Assembly: GCA_963716215.1 (NCBI GenBank)
Contig: OY970298.1
Coordinates: 3,658,001 to 3,722,000 of the forward strand
Reading direction: 5' to 3'
DNA from: JACVRW01 sp963716215
GTDB lineage: Bacteria; Actinomycetota; Thermoleophilia; Solirubrobacterales; Thermoleophilaceae
DNA: 64,000 bases
The notes under the pieces were generated by a model. That model worked only from the letters and a program-made list of their open reading frames with translations. It had not been told where the DNA came from and made no database searches. This document shows positions 48,653-56,979 of this stretch, piece by piece. Position 1 is the stretch's first letter; each line of letters begins with the position of its first letter. Both the position numbers and the translations under genes were made by a program.

Positions 48653-50010
48653 GCGCGCGACGACTACTGCTGGTGGCCGCGGCCGGGGCGCTCCTGACTG
48701 CCACCGGCTGCACCCTGAACCGCCCCGAGGACCCGGTCGTCATGACCGGCGCTCAGCTCCCCTCGCTCCAGAACGTGGCCGCCGGTGACGTGGTCGCGTT
48801 CCGCTGGGTCAACGGCTGGGACCAGGTGCCGATCCAGGTCGACGAGCGCAAGCTGGTCGACCTCGGCACCGTCTACAACGGCACCCCGATGGGCTTCGCG
48901 ACGATCGTCTACGCCGACCCGGGCACGTTCACCGGCGCGGATACGGACGCCGAGATCGACCCCGACGACGAGCTGGCCTTCATGGCCAGGGACGTCGGGC
49001 TGCAGGCGCCGGCCGGCACGGCCGCGCCCGCCGGAGTCGTGGCCGGCAGCGGCGTGCAGGTGAAGGTCACCAGCACGCTCGGTGGTACGGCGCGGGACGG
49101 GCGCATCTACCTGTTCAAGCGCAGCGGCAGCCTCAGCCCGGGCGCCGGCGAGAGCTACGTGACCTACAGCTTCCAGCTGCTGTCCGGCGCCTACAAGACG
49201 ACCTACAAGCTGCAGGACGGGCCGAACCCGGAGAACACCACGGTCAGCACCCCGTTCTACGAGGTCCACTTCGCCGACCGCTGGCTCAAGGACAGCCTCC
49301 GCATCAAGGCCGGCGCCGCCTCGGAGGTGGACATCCTCGACCGCGCCAAGGCGCTGCTGGTGCCCGGGAACTGCGGCCGCTCGGAGGACACCTTCGACGA
49401 CGCCGAGGGCGCGTTCATCGCCAACCGCGCGGGGCCGGTGCGGGCGATCCGCTCCTACATCGGCGCCAATAGCGGCCCGCTCACCCAGCGCGAGCACATC
49501 TTCTACGAGCAGCGCGAGGACGTCCGCACGTTCCTGCGCGTGCATTCGATCCCCGGGCCGCTCGACTTCTTCGACTACTCCGCGGCGGCCAGCGGGATGG
49601 TCTACGCGAACAACGTGAACACCGGCGGGGTGACGATCGACGGAGCGCCGGACACCCCGGCGGCCGGGCGGCTCACGTGGGAGACGGTGCGCGGGCCCCA
49701 GGGTGCGTTGTCGATGGTGCACTCGCTGGTCTCGGACATCCCGAACCTCCCGAGCAGCTCGTACTACCTCGATAACAAGACGCCGGGCGGCGGTGCCCAG
49801 ACGCAGTGCACAGGCGACGCGGCCGCGTACGGCTCCAGCGGCCCGTGGGCCAACGGCGCCCTGCCCAACACGGACCCGCGCACGGCCCCGTTCAACTCGC
49901 TGCGATCGAACCGCACGATCTACTTCGAGCCGCCCGGCACGCCCAACGGGGCGGGGCGCGCGACACAGGCGGCCACGCCGTTCCAGTTCACGGTCGCGGC
50001 GTACCCCTAG
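48649..50010 (+). CDS. secreted lipoprotein of unknown function
   Basis: The 453-residue protein has a lipoprotein signal peptide ending in the lipobox (LLTATGC). The mature part is beta-rich with blocks such as AGDVVAFRWVNGWDQVPIQVDE, ADPGTFTGADTDAEIDPDDEL, GRIYLFKRSGSLSPGAG and VRAIRSYIGANSGPLTQREH. Gly/Asp-rich loops resemble calcium-binding beta-propeller or sandwich proteins. I do not recognise the family. GTG 48649 is coupled to the acyltransferase gene, so it may act on a product or surface feature that enzyme makes. It shares CTAG with the convergent MFS gene. Confidence 0.75.
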   Translation: MSARRLLLVAAAGALLTATGCTLNRPEDPVVMTGAQLPSLQNVAAGDVVAFRWVNGWDQVPIQVDERKLVDLGTVYNGTPMGFATIVYADPGTFTGADTDAEIDPDDELAFMARDVGLQAPAGTAAPAGVVAGSGVQVKVTSTLGGTARDGRIYLFKRSGSLSPGAGESYVTYSFQLLSGAYKTTYKLQDGPNPENTTVSTPFYEVHFADRWLKDSLRIKAGAASEVDILDRAKALLVPGNCGRSEDTFDDAEGAFIANRAGPVRAIRSYIGANSGPLTQREHIFYEQREDVRTFLRVHSIPGPLDFFDYSAAASGMVYANNVNTGGVTIDGAPDTPAAGRLTWETVRGPQGALSMVHSLVSDIPNLPSSSYYLDNKTPGGGAQTQCTGDAAAYGSSGPWANGALPNTDPRTAPFNSLRSNRTIYFEPPGTPNGAGRATQAATPFQFTVAAYP

Positions 50011-51863
50011 AGCCCGAGCGCGCCCTTCAGCAGCTCGTCCAGCCCGCGCGGGTCCACTCCGTGCTGACGCTCGTACTCGCGTCGTGACTGGTCGTCGAAC
50101 AGCGCCAGCACCAGCTCCTCGCGCGACGAGCCGAAGCGGCACGCGGCGCGGTCGAGCCCGCGCAGCGCCAGGCCCTCGACCACGCCCTCGACGCCGCCGA
50201 CGGAGTCTCGCTCGCGCGGCTCGCAGGGGTCGGCCACCTGCACCGGCTCGGTCTTGAGGCTCGACTCCGCCACCGCGTAGCCGACGGTCACGGCCACCAC
50301 GAGCGCCGCGGCGCCCCCGATCAGGACGGCTGGCGGCGGCCCGCGCACGGGGCGTGCGTCGCCGCGCAGCCGGAACAGCAGCAGCAGCGTCGCCAGCAGC
50401 GCCATCGCGCCCGTGAGCGCGAACGCCGGGCTGAACGCGGCGTCCACCGCCGCCAGCACGACGTCGTCCAGGTCCTCGCCGAGCTTGTCCAGCTCGCGCC
50501 CCAGCTGCTGTGGGGTGGACTCGCCGCCGGCGTCGTCGCGCAGATCGTCGAGCAGCCCCTCGGCGCGATCGGTGCCGAGCAGTTGGTCGAGCCCGCGGGC
50601 GGCCTCGTCGAGCGTGCTGCCGTACTGGTCCTCGAGCTGCTCGAGGCGCCCGAGCAGCTCGCCGCCGCCGCCGAGCTGGCGGTCGAGGCGCTGGAGGCGG
50701 CTGAGCAGGTCGCGGTCCCCGGTGGTCACCCGGCGGCGCTCGCGAGCGAGCGCGTGCGCCAGCGCGTCGCGCGGGTCCTCGGTCTCCAGGTTCGCGAACA
50801 GCCGCGGCGCCAGCTCGAGCTTGTCGGTGGGCGGCAGGGCCGCGTCCAGCACCAGCGCCGTGCCGCGCTCGCGCGCGAGCTGCACCTGGTCGTCCAGCTC
50901 CGCGGCCACGATCGGGGCCAGCGCCGCCAGCGCCAGGGTGATGCCCACGTGCCGCAGCGAGAGCAGCGCCGCCGCCTGGCCGCGCGTGCGCTCTGGCAGC
51001 AGCTCGCCCGCGAGCGCCGGGAACGCCATCCCCATCCCGAAGCCAGCCAGCAGCTGCGGCGTCAGCGTCCACAGCGCGGACGCCTGCGGCAGCAGCGCCA
51101 GCCCGGCGATCCCGCCCGCCACCAGCAGGCAGCCCGCGACTGCCCGGGCCGCGGGCGCCCCCCGCACCAGCGACCCCGCCACCGCCGCCAGCGGCAGCAC
51201 GGTCACCGCAGCGGCGGCCGCGAGCGGTTCCACGCTCCACCCGCTGATCAGCAGCAGCACCAGCAGGAACACGACCGCCGTCAGCGCTCCCGAGATCAGG
51301 GCCAGCGCCGCCGCCGCGAGCACGTCGCGCGGCGGGCGCGGCAGCGCCTCGCGGACGGTGGCGATCGGGCTTGCCACCAGCGCCGGGGCCGCCGCGAGCG
51401 CGATCGGCGCCTGGGCGATGAAGATCGCGCGCCAGTCGAACAGCTCCGTCAGCGCTCCGCCCAGAGCCGGCCCAGCCGCGGTGCCCGCCACGGCGGCGCC
51501 CACCCACAGCCGCCTGCCGGCGCCGCCGCCATCGAGCGCGTCGAACGCGGCGGCCAGCAGCGCCGACGCGCCGAGCGCCTGCAGCGCCCGCATCGCCAGC
51601 AGCAGCTCCAGCGAGTCCGCGCTGGCGCACCCGATCGAGGCCGCCGCGAACAGCAAAGCGCCGGCGGCGCCGGTGGCCCGACTGTGCAGTGCCGCCGACA
51701 GCGGCAGGCTCACGGCCAGCACAGCGGTGTACACGCCGATCACCGCGGCCACTCCCTCCACGGTCGTGTCGAGCTCGAGGAGGAGCGGCGGCAGCGCCAG
51801 CGTCACGACGGCCGCATCGGCGAGCGCGAGCCCGACGGCGATCGCGATCAGCGCACGTCTCAC
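50007..51863 (-). CDS. MFS transporter with a large helical insert and external C-terminal domain
   Basis: The 618-residue protein begins with DHA2-like MFS helices (ALIAIAVGLALADAAVVTLAL, DWRAIFIAQAPIALAAAP). After about residue 330 a charged segment of some 170 residues with coiled-coil spacing (LLSRLQRLDRQLGGGGEL, LGRLEQLEDQYGSTLDEA) separates it from two last membrane helices, and the protein ends in about 85 soluble residues with two Cys. Standard members have about 400-500 residues and no such insert. A quinolone or multidrug exporter is the nearest guess, with the insert as a docking part. I start at GTG 51863; the frame to 51935 lacks support. Confidence 0.8.
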   Translation of the reverse strand: MRRALIAIAVGLALADAAVVTLALPPLLLELDTTVEGVAAVIGVYTAVLAVSLPLSAALHSRATGAAGALLFAAASIGCASADSLELLLAMRALQALGASALLAAAFDALDGGGAGRRLWVGAAVAGTAAGPALGGALTELFDWRAIFIAQAPIALAAAPALVASPIATVREALPRPPRDVLAAAALALISGALTAVVFLLVLLLISGWSVEPLAAAAAVTVLPLAAVAGSLVRGAPAARAVAGCLLVAGGIAGLALLPQASALWTLTPQLLAGFGMGMAFPALAGELLPERTRGQAAALLSLRHVGITLALAALAPIVAAELDDQVQLARERGTALVLDAALPPTDKLELAPRLFANLETEDPRDALAHALARERRRVTTGDRDLLSRLQRLDRQLGGGGELLGRLEQLEDQYGSTLDEAARGLDQLLGTDRAEGLLDDLRDDAGGESTPQQLGRELDKLGEDLDDVVLAAVDAAFSPAFALTGAMALLATLLLLFRLRGDARPVRGPPPAVLIGGAAALVVAVTVGYAVAESSLKTEPVQVADPCEPRERDSVGGVEGVVEGLALRGLDRAACRFGSSREELVLALFDDQSRREYERQHGVDPRGLDELLKGALGL

Positions 51864-51970
51864 AGACCCTTTGTAGCTGACCGGGCGGGTGCGCCGGTGT
51901 GGGTATCCGCACCGACGCCGGGGTGTAGGCCGCATTGGAACGCCCTTCCCGCGGACCGAGACTCGCTCCC

Positions 51971-54223
51971 ATGAACACGCGTTCCAACACCAACGCCACT
52001 GACAACCTCGCTGCCCGCGCCGGTCGATGGAGCGCTCAGCACAGAAAGAAGGCGATCTTCGGATGGCTCGCCTTCGTGATCCTGGCCGTCTTCATCGGCG
52101 GCTCCGTCGGAACCAAGACGCTGTCGGACGCCGACTATGGAATCGGCGAGTCCGGCCGCGCCGACAAGGCGGTCTCGAACCACTTCCCCGAGAAGGAGAG
52201 CGAGAGCGTCCTGATCCAAAGTCAGAGCGGGGTCACCAATCGTGATCCCGAGTTCCGCCAGGTCGTCGCGACGGTCGTGGACCGGCTGGAGGGCACGAAG
52301 AACGTGCGCAACCTGCAGTCGCCCTACGCGGAAGAGGCCAAGGGCACGCTCTCCGAGGACGGCAAGTCCGCACTCGTGACGTTCGAGCTACCCGGCGACG
52401 ACACCTCCGACAAGGTCGGTCCCGCGCTCGACGCCGTGTCGAAGCTCGACAAGGCCGAGACCGGGTTCCGGATCGAGGAGTTCGGCGACGGCAGCGCCGG
52501 CAAGGCGCTCGACCAGGCGTTCGAGGACGACTTCCAGAAGGCGGAGGTCACTTCGCTACCGATCACCCTGATCATCCTGATCCTTGCTTTTGGCGCGCTG
52601 CTGGCGGCGTTCGTGCCCCTACTGCTCGCCATCACCGCCGTGGCGGCCGCGATCAGCCTGATCGGACCGATCAGCCAGATCTGGCCCGTCGACGAGGCAA
52701 TCAGCTCGGTCGTGCTTCTGATCGGCCTGGCGGTGGGCGTGGACTACTCGATGTTCTACCTCCGCCGTGAGCGCGAGGAGCGTGCAGCGGGACGCACGGA
52801 GGAGGCCGCCCTTCAGGCTGCCGCCGCCACGTCCGGTCGTGCTGTGCTGGTGTCTGGCATCACCGTGATCGCGGCGATGGCCGGGATGTACTTCGGCGGC
52901 GCGCCGACGTTCACCTCGTTCGCCACCGGCACGATCATGGTGGTCGCGATCGCCGTGCTCGGATCGCTGACCGTGCTGCCCGCGGTGCTGTCGAAGCTCG
53001 GCGACCGCGTCAACAAGGGCCGCGTGCCGTTCCTCAAGCCGGAGCGGCGCACGGGCACCCCGCGCGTGTGGTCGTGGGTGCTCGATCGCGTGCTCAAGCG
53101 GCCGCTGGTGTCGGCGCTCGGCGCCGGCGCGGTGCTGGTCGTGCTCGCGATCCCGGTGCTCCACATCCACACCGCGGACTCGGGCGTCGACGGGCTGCCC
53201 CGCTCGATCCCGATCATGCAGACCTACGACCGCATGCAGGCCGCCTTCCCAGGCGAGCAGTTCACGGCCGACATCGTGGTCGAGGGAAGCAACCTCGATC
53301 AGTCCCAGATCCAGGCCGCTGCTGCGGAGCTGCGCCAGATCGCGCGTGACTCCGATCAGTTCCAGGAGCCGGTGACGGTCGACGTGAGCGCGGACAAGCA
53401 GGTCGCCGTGATCGAGGTCCCGCTCGCGGGGTCCGGCACGGACGACACGTCCATGACGGCGGTGAAGGACCTGCGGGACGACGTCGTCCCGCAGCTGTTC
53501 GCGAACCTGAGCGGCGGCGAGGTCGTCGGCGTCACCGGCCTGACCGCCGGTTCGCTCGACTTCAACGAGGTGATGGCCGCGAACATCTGGTACGTGTTCG
53601 GGTTCGTCTTCGCGGTCGCGTTCCTGCTGCTGCTGGTCACGTTCCGCTCGGTCGTCATCCCGATCAAGGCGATCCTGCTGAACGTGATGTCGGTGGCCGC
53701 GGCGCTCGGCATCGTCACGTACGTGTTCCAGGACGGTCACTTTGAGGACTTCCTCAACTTCGACTCGACCGGAGCGATCACGGCGTGGTTCCCGCTGATG
53801 CTGTTCGTGATCCTGTTCGGCCTGTCGATGGACTACCACGTGTTCATCCTCAGCCGGATCAAGGAGGCGGTGGACCGCGGCGCGTCGACCGAGGAGGCCG
53901 TCAGCACCGGCATCAAGTCCACAGCCGGCGTGGTCACCGCGGCGGCAGTGGTGATGGTGGGCGTGTTCGGCATCTTCGCCACGCTCCAGTTCATCGACAT
54001 GAAGCAGTTCGGAGTCGGCCTGGCAGCCGCGATCCTGATCGACGCCACGCTAGTGCGCGGCGTGCTGCTGCCGGCGACGATGAAGCTGCTCGGCGACTGG
54101 AACTGGTACCTGCCGAAGTGGCTCGAGTGGCTGCCCAAGGGCCCCGCGCTCGAGGGCTCGCCCGAGCCGCCCGCCCCGGAGCGGCCGCATGTGCGGCCCG
54201 ACCCGAGGCCGGCCGAGGCGTAG
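51971..54223 (+). CDS. MMPL-family RND transporter
   Basis: The 750-residue protein is a complete MMPL/RND exporter with twelve membrane helices in two halves, each after a large external loop: AIFGWLAFVILAVFIGGSVG, then the core ITLIILILAFGALLAAFVPL with AISSVVLLIGLAVGVDYSMF (proton-relay Asp-Tyr), and the second half VMAANIWYVFGFVFAVAFLL with LFVILFGLSMDYHVFILSRI. Members export lipids (as mycobacterial MmpL3) or drugs using proton flow. A cytoplasmic Pro-rich tail ends the protein. ATG 51971 is 107 nt from the divergent MFS gene. Confidence 0.93.
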   Translation: MNTRSNTNATDNLAARAGRWSAQHRKKAIFGWLAFVILAVFIGGSVGTKTLSDADYGIGESGRADKAVSNHFPEKESESVLIQSQSGVTNRDPEFRQVVATVVDRLEGTKNVRNLQSPYAEEAKGTLSEDGKSALVTFELPGDDTSDKVGPALDAVSKLDKAETGFRIEEFGDGSAGKALDQAFEDDFQKAEVTSLPITLIILILAFGALLAAFVPLLLAITAVAAAISLIGPISQIWPVDEAISSVVLLIGLAVGVDYSMFYLRREREERAAGRTEEAALQAAAATSGRAVLVSGITVIAAMAGMYFGGAPTFTSFATGTIMVVAIAVLGSLTVLPAVLSKLGDRVNKGRVPFLKPERRTGTPRVWSWVLDRVLKRPLVSALGAGAVLVVLAIPVLHIHTADSGVDGLPRSIPIMQTYDRMQAAFPGEQFTADIVVEGSNLDQSQIQAAAAELRQIARDSDQFQEPVTVDVSADKQVAVIEVPLAGSGTDDTSMTAVKDLRDDVVPQLFANLSGGEVVGVTGLTAGSLDFNEVMAANIWYVFGFVFAVAFLLLLVTFRSVVIPIKAILLNVMSVAAALGIVTYVFQDGHFEDFLNFDSTGAITAWFPLMLFVILFGLSMDYHVFILSRIKEAVDRGASTEEAVSTGIKSTAGVVTAAAVVMVGVFGIFATLQFIDMKQFGVGLAAAILIDATLVRGVLLPATMKLLGDWNWYLPKWLEWLPKGPALEGSPEPPAPERPHVRPDPRPAEA

Positions 54224-54253
54224 GCCTAGGCCTAGGCCACACCCGTTGCAGAT

Positions 54254-54280
54254 CGGAGCCCGCCCTGGTGGCGGGCTCCG
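54254..54280. terminator. bidirectional terminator-like hairpin between convergent genes
   Basis: A perfect 11-bp stem, CGGAGCCCGCC with GGCGGGCTCCG, around a 5-nt loop, between the MMPL gene (ends 54223) and the GDPD gene (ends 54288). A weak T/C-rich stretch follows on the plus strand. Confidence 0.75.
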
Positions 54281-54287
54281 GTCGTTC

Positions 54288-55472
54288 TCAGCCCCGGGGA
54301 ACGGCCAGCGGAATCTCGAGGCGCACCGGCCGCGGGCCGACCAGGCGCGGCAGCAGCCGGTCGTTGCCGCCGAAGCCGACGGTGGCGATCAGCCGCGTGG
54401 GCGCGCCGCGCGGCACCGGCACCTTCAGGGCGATCAGGCAGTCGCGCTTCAGCCTGGCGCGGCGGCGATGGAGCGTGCGCTTCGCGCCCAGCACCCGCAG
54501 CGTCACCACGCCGCGGCACCCCTTGCTACGGCCCACCCGTGCGGGTGGCACGAGCCGGCCGTCCGCCTCGACGGTGCCGCCTTTGCGGCTCAGGTGCACG
54601 CGCAGCGCCCGGACCGGCCGCAGGCCCAGGGCACGGCCGGCCATCGTCGGGTCGTCGGTGATCACGGCGTCCACGCCCGCGCGGCCCGCGGCGCGCACCT
54701 GGGCGCGCTCGTTGAGCGTGTAGGGGGCGACGAGCAGCCGCAGCCGGTGCGCGTCGCGCACGAACGCCGGCGGGACCGGCCACTGCGGCGAGATCCAGTC
54801 GTAGCCGTTGTCGCGGGCGAACTCGAGGCCGGACGCACCCAGACTCAGCAGGCTCGTCGGGACGCGCGGCATGCGCTGCTTGGCCACGTCGAGGTTGGCC
54901 GGGACGAAGCTCTGGATCAGCAGCTGCGAGCGCGGCAGGCCCGACGCTAGCACCACGCTCATGACGCGGTTCGCGTAGGCGGGGGTCGGGTCGAAGTCGG
55001 GGTCGGTCGGCACGTTCTTGATCTCGAGGTTGACCTTCGCCCCGGTCAGGCGGGCCAGCTCCAGCACCTCGGCGATCGTTGGGATCGCGGCGCGAGGTGG
55101 CACCTTGCGCGTGGCGACTCCGCCGCCGGGGCTGCCGAGCACGTCGACCTTGCACCTGCGCAGGGCCGCCCGCGTGAAGGCGCGCACCTCACCCGTGCAG
55201 GCCGTGGTGCGGTCGAGGGTGGCGTCGTGGATGGCGACCGGCACGCGGTCGCTGGTCAGCTTGGCGTCGACCTCCAGCACGAAGCCGTCGCGCGCGGCGC
55301 GGCGGTAGGCGTCGAGCGTCTCCTCGCCGAAGGTGGCGCGGCCGTCGACGACGGTGCCGCCGCGGTGAGCGTGGAGCTGGGGGGCGGCTGCAGCGGTGGC
55401 GGGGGCGGCGGCGCCGACGGTGAGAACGGCAGCGACAATGGCGACGCGGAGGGCGGCTGGCACGCCGATCAC
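54288..55472 (-). CDS. secreted glycerophosphodiester phosphodiesterase-like protein
   Basis: The 394-residue protein starts at GTG 55472 with a signal peptide (AALRVAIVAAVLTVGAAAPATA). It has the GDPD fold: LHAHRGGTVVDG, with HRG, then EETLDAYRRAARDGFVLEVDAKLTSD, VAIHDATLDRTTACTGEV (HD-type catalytic pair), IPTIAEVLEL, VNLEIKNVP, and WPVP. These residues bind metal and hydrolyse glycerophosphodiesters. The C-terminal 110 residues, with Cys and basic strands, are an extra domain. Alternative starts are the GTG at 55463 and a longer frame to 55592 that would cover a palindromic repeat and the divergent promoter. Confidence 0.88.
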   Translation of the reverse strand: MIGVPAALRVAIVAAVLTVGAAAPATAAAAPQLHAHRGGTVVDGRATFGEETLDAYRRAARDGFVLEVDAKLTSDRVPVAIHDATLDRTTACTGEVRAFTRAALRRCKVDVLGSPGGGVATRKVPPRAAIPTIAEVLELARLTGAKVNLEIKNVPTDPDFDPTPAYANRVMSVVLASGLPRSQLLIQSFVPANLDVAKQRMPRVPTSLLSLGASGLEFARDNGYDWISPQWPVPPAFVRDAHRLRLLVAPYTLNERAQVRAAGRAGVDAVITDDPTMAGRALGLRPVRALRVHLSRKGGTVEADGRLVPPARVGRSKGCRGVVTLRVLGAKRTLHRRRARLKRDCLIALKVPVPRGAPTRLIATVGFGGNDRLLPRLVGPRPVRLEIPLAVPRG

Positions 55473-55497
55473 CCTAGTCGGCCCGCCCCGCCGACGG

Positions 55498-55542
55498 GGT
55501 TTGTCGAGTTGCCGACCGTTAGGGGGGACAACTCGACAAGCG
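55498..55542. repeat. 45-bp palindromic element, copy D
   Basis: TTGTCGAG (55501-55508) pairs with CTCGACAA inside the perfect right arm CTCGACAAGCG (55532-55542); the outer left arm has decayed. The centre (55509-55531) is again 23 nt. It lies between two divergent genes, so it cannot be only a terminator. Confidence 0.8.
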
Positions 55543-55552
55543 CTCGGGCGCT

Positions 55553-55582
55553 TTAACTTTGTAGTCAGTCGCACGATATGAT
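55553..55582 (+). promoter_or_regulatory. putative promoter for the class III aminotransferase gene
   Basis: TATGAT (55577-55582) ends 8 nt before ATG 55591, with TTAACT (55553-55558) 18 bp upstream as a possible -35. Confidence 0.45.
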
Positions 55583-55590
55583 CGGCGCGC

Positions 55591-56979
55591 ATGGACGCGG
55601 CGCACCAAGCGGACCTTCAGCGCACGGCCCTCGACCACCTCTGGCTCCACTTCACGGAGATGGGCGGCTACTCGGACCCTGCGGACCTGCAGGTGATCGT
55701 CAGCGGCGAGGGCTGCTACCTCGAGGACTCCGCCGGCCGGCGCTACCTCGACGCGCTCGCCGGGCTGTTCTGCGTGAACATCGGCTACGGCTTCGGCGCC
55801 GAGATGGGCGACGCGGCGGCCGCGCAGATGCGCGAGCTGCCGTTCGCGATCAACTGGACCTTCGCCCACCCGCGCTCGATCGAGCTCGCCGCCGAGCTGG
55901 CCGAGCTCGCGCCCGGCGACCTCAGCCGCGCCTTCTTCGTGTCCGGCGGCTCTGAGGCCGTCGAGGCCGCGTGGAAGCTCGCCCGCCAGTACCACTCCGC
56001 GCGCGGCGAGCGCCGCTGGAAGGCGATCGGCCGCCGCGTGGCCTACCACGGCACCACGATGGGCGCGCTCTCGATCACCGGCTCCACCGAGCTGCGCACC
56101 CCGTTCGAGCCGCTCGTGCCCGACGTGCTGCACGTGTCGAACACCAACCGCTACCACCGGCCGCCAGAGGAGACCGAGGAGCAGTTCACCCAGCTGCTGC
56201 TCTCCGAGCTCGAGGCGACGATCGAGCAGGCCGGCCCCGACACGGTCGCCATGGTGATCATGGAGCCGGTGCAGAACGCGGGCGGCTCGTTCATGCCGCC
56301 GGCCGGCTACTTCGAGGGCGTGCGGGCGATCTGCGACGAGCACGGCATCCTGCTCTGCGCCGACGAGGTGATCACCGGGTTCGGCCGCGTGGGCCACTGG
56401 TTCGCCTCCGAGCGCTTCGACATCCGCCCCGACCTGATCACGTCGGCCAAGGGCCTGTCGTCGGCCTACGCCGCGATCGGCGCGCTGATCGCCAGCGAGC
56501 GCGTGATGGAGCCGTTCAGCAAGCCCGACGCGATGTACATGCACGGCATGACCTTCGGCGGTCACCCGGTGCAGGCGGCGGTGGCGCTCAAGAACATCGA
56601 GATCATGCGGCGCGAGCGCATCGTCGAGCGGGTGCGCGAGCAGGAGCCGGCCTTCCGCGCCGCGCTCGAGCCGCTGCTCGAGCTGCCCATCGTCGGCGAC
56701 CTGCGCGGCTGCGGCTACTTCTACGCCCTCGAGCTGGTCAAGGACAAGCAGACGCGGGAGAGCTTCGACGAGGAGGAGTGCGACGAGCTGCTGCGCGGCT
56801 TCGTCTCCCCCGCCCTGTTCGAGCGCGGGCTGCTGTGCCGCGCCGACGACCGCGGCGACCCGGTCGTGCAGCTGTCGCCGCCGCTCGTGGCCGGGCCGGA
56901 GGAGTTCGCGCAGATCGCGTCCACGCTCGGCGCGGTACTGGAGGAGGCGGGCGAGCGCATGAAGGTCGCCACGGCGTGA
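55591..56979 (+). CDS. class III (omega) aminotransferase
   Basis: The 462-residue PLP enzyme has SGGSEAVEAAWKLARQY, the AYHGTTMGALSITG block, CADEVITGFGRVGHWF with the cofactor Asp, the PLP Lys in ITSAKGLSSAYAAIGA, and TFGGHPVQAAVAL. This is the subgroup of taurine/beta-alanine/putrescine:pyruvate-type transaminases. The substrate is not readable, but PotABC-like genes a few kilobases downstream would be in keeping with an amine substrate. Its TGA overlaps the GTG of the PYROXD2-like gene, so the two are coupled. Confidence 0.92.
   Translation: MDAAHQADLQRTALDHLWLHFTEMGGYSDPADLQVIVSGEGCYLEDSAGRRYLDALAGLFCVNIGYGFGAEMGDAAAAQMRELPFAINWTFAHPRSIELAAELAELAPGDLSRAFFVSGGSEAVEAAWKLARQYHSARGERRWKAIGRRVAYHGTTMGALSITGSTELRTPFEPLVPDVLHVSNTNRYHRPPEETEEQFTQLLLSELEATIEQAGPDTVAMVIMEPVQNAGGSFMPPAGYFEGVRAICDEHGILLCADEVITGFGRVGHWFASERFDIRPDLITSAKGLSSAYAAIGALIASERVMEPFSKPDAMYMHGMTFGGHPVQAAVALKNIEIMRRERIVERVREQEPAFRAALEPLLELPIVGDLRGCGYFYALELVKDKQTRESFDEEECDELLRGFVSPALFERGLLCRADDRGDPVVQLSPPLVAGPEEFAQIASTLGAVLEEAGERMKVATA

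Noticed and set aside
48664..52005. A 1113-codon minus-strand frame, longest in the window
   Set aside because: It crosses a lipoprotein gene and the MFS gene out of frame and translates to Arg/Gly/Ala runs; the true frames have signal peptide and membrane helices.
54221..54238. TAGGCC repeated at the MMPL stop
   Set aside because: Three short copies only, directly at the stop codon; too little to call a functional repeat.
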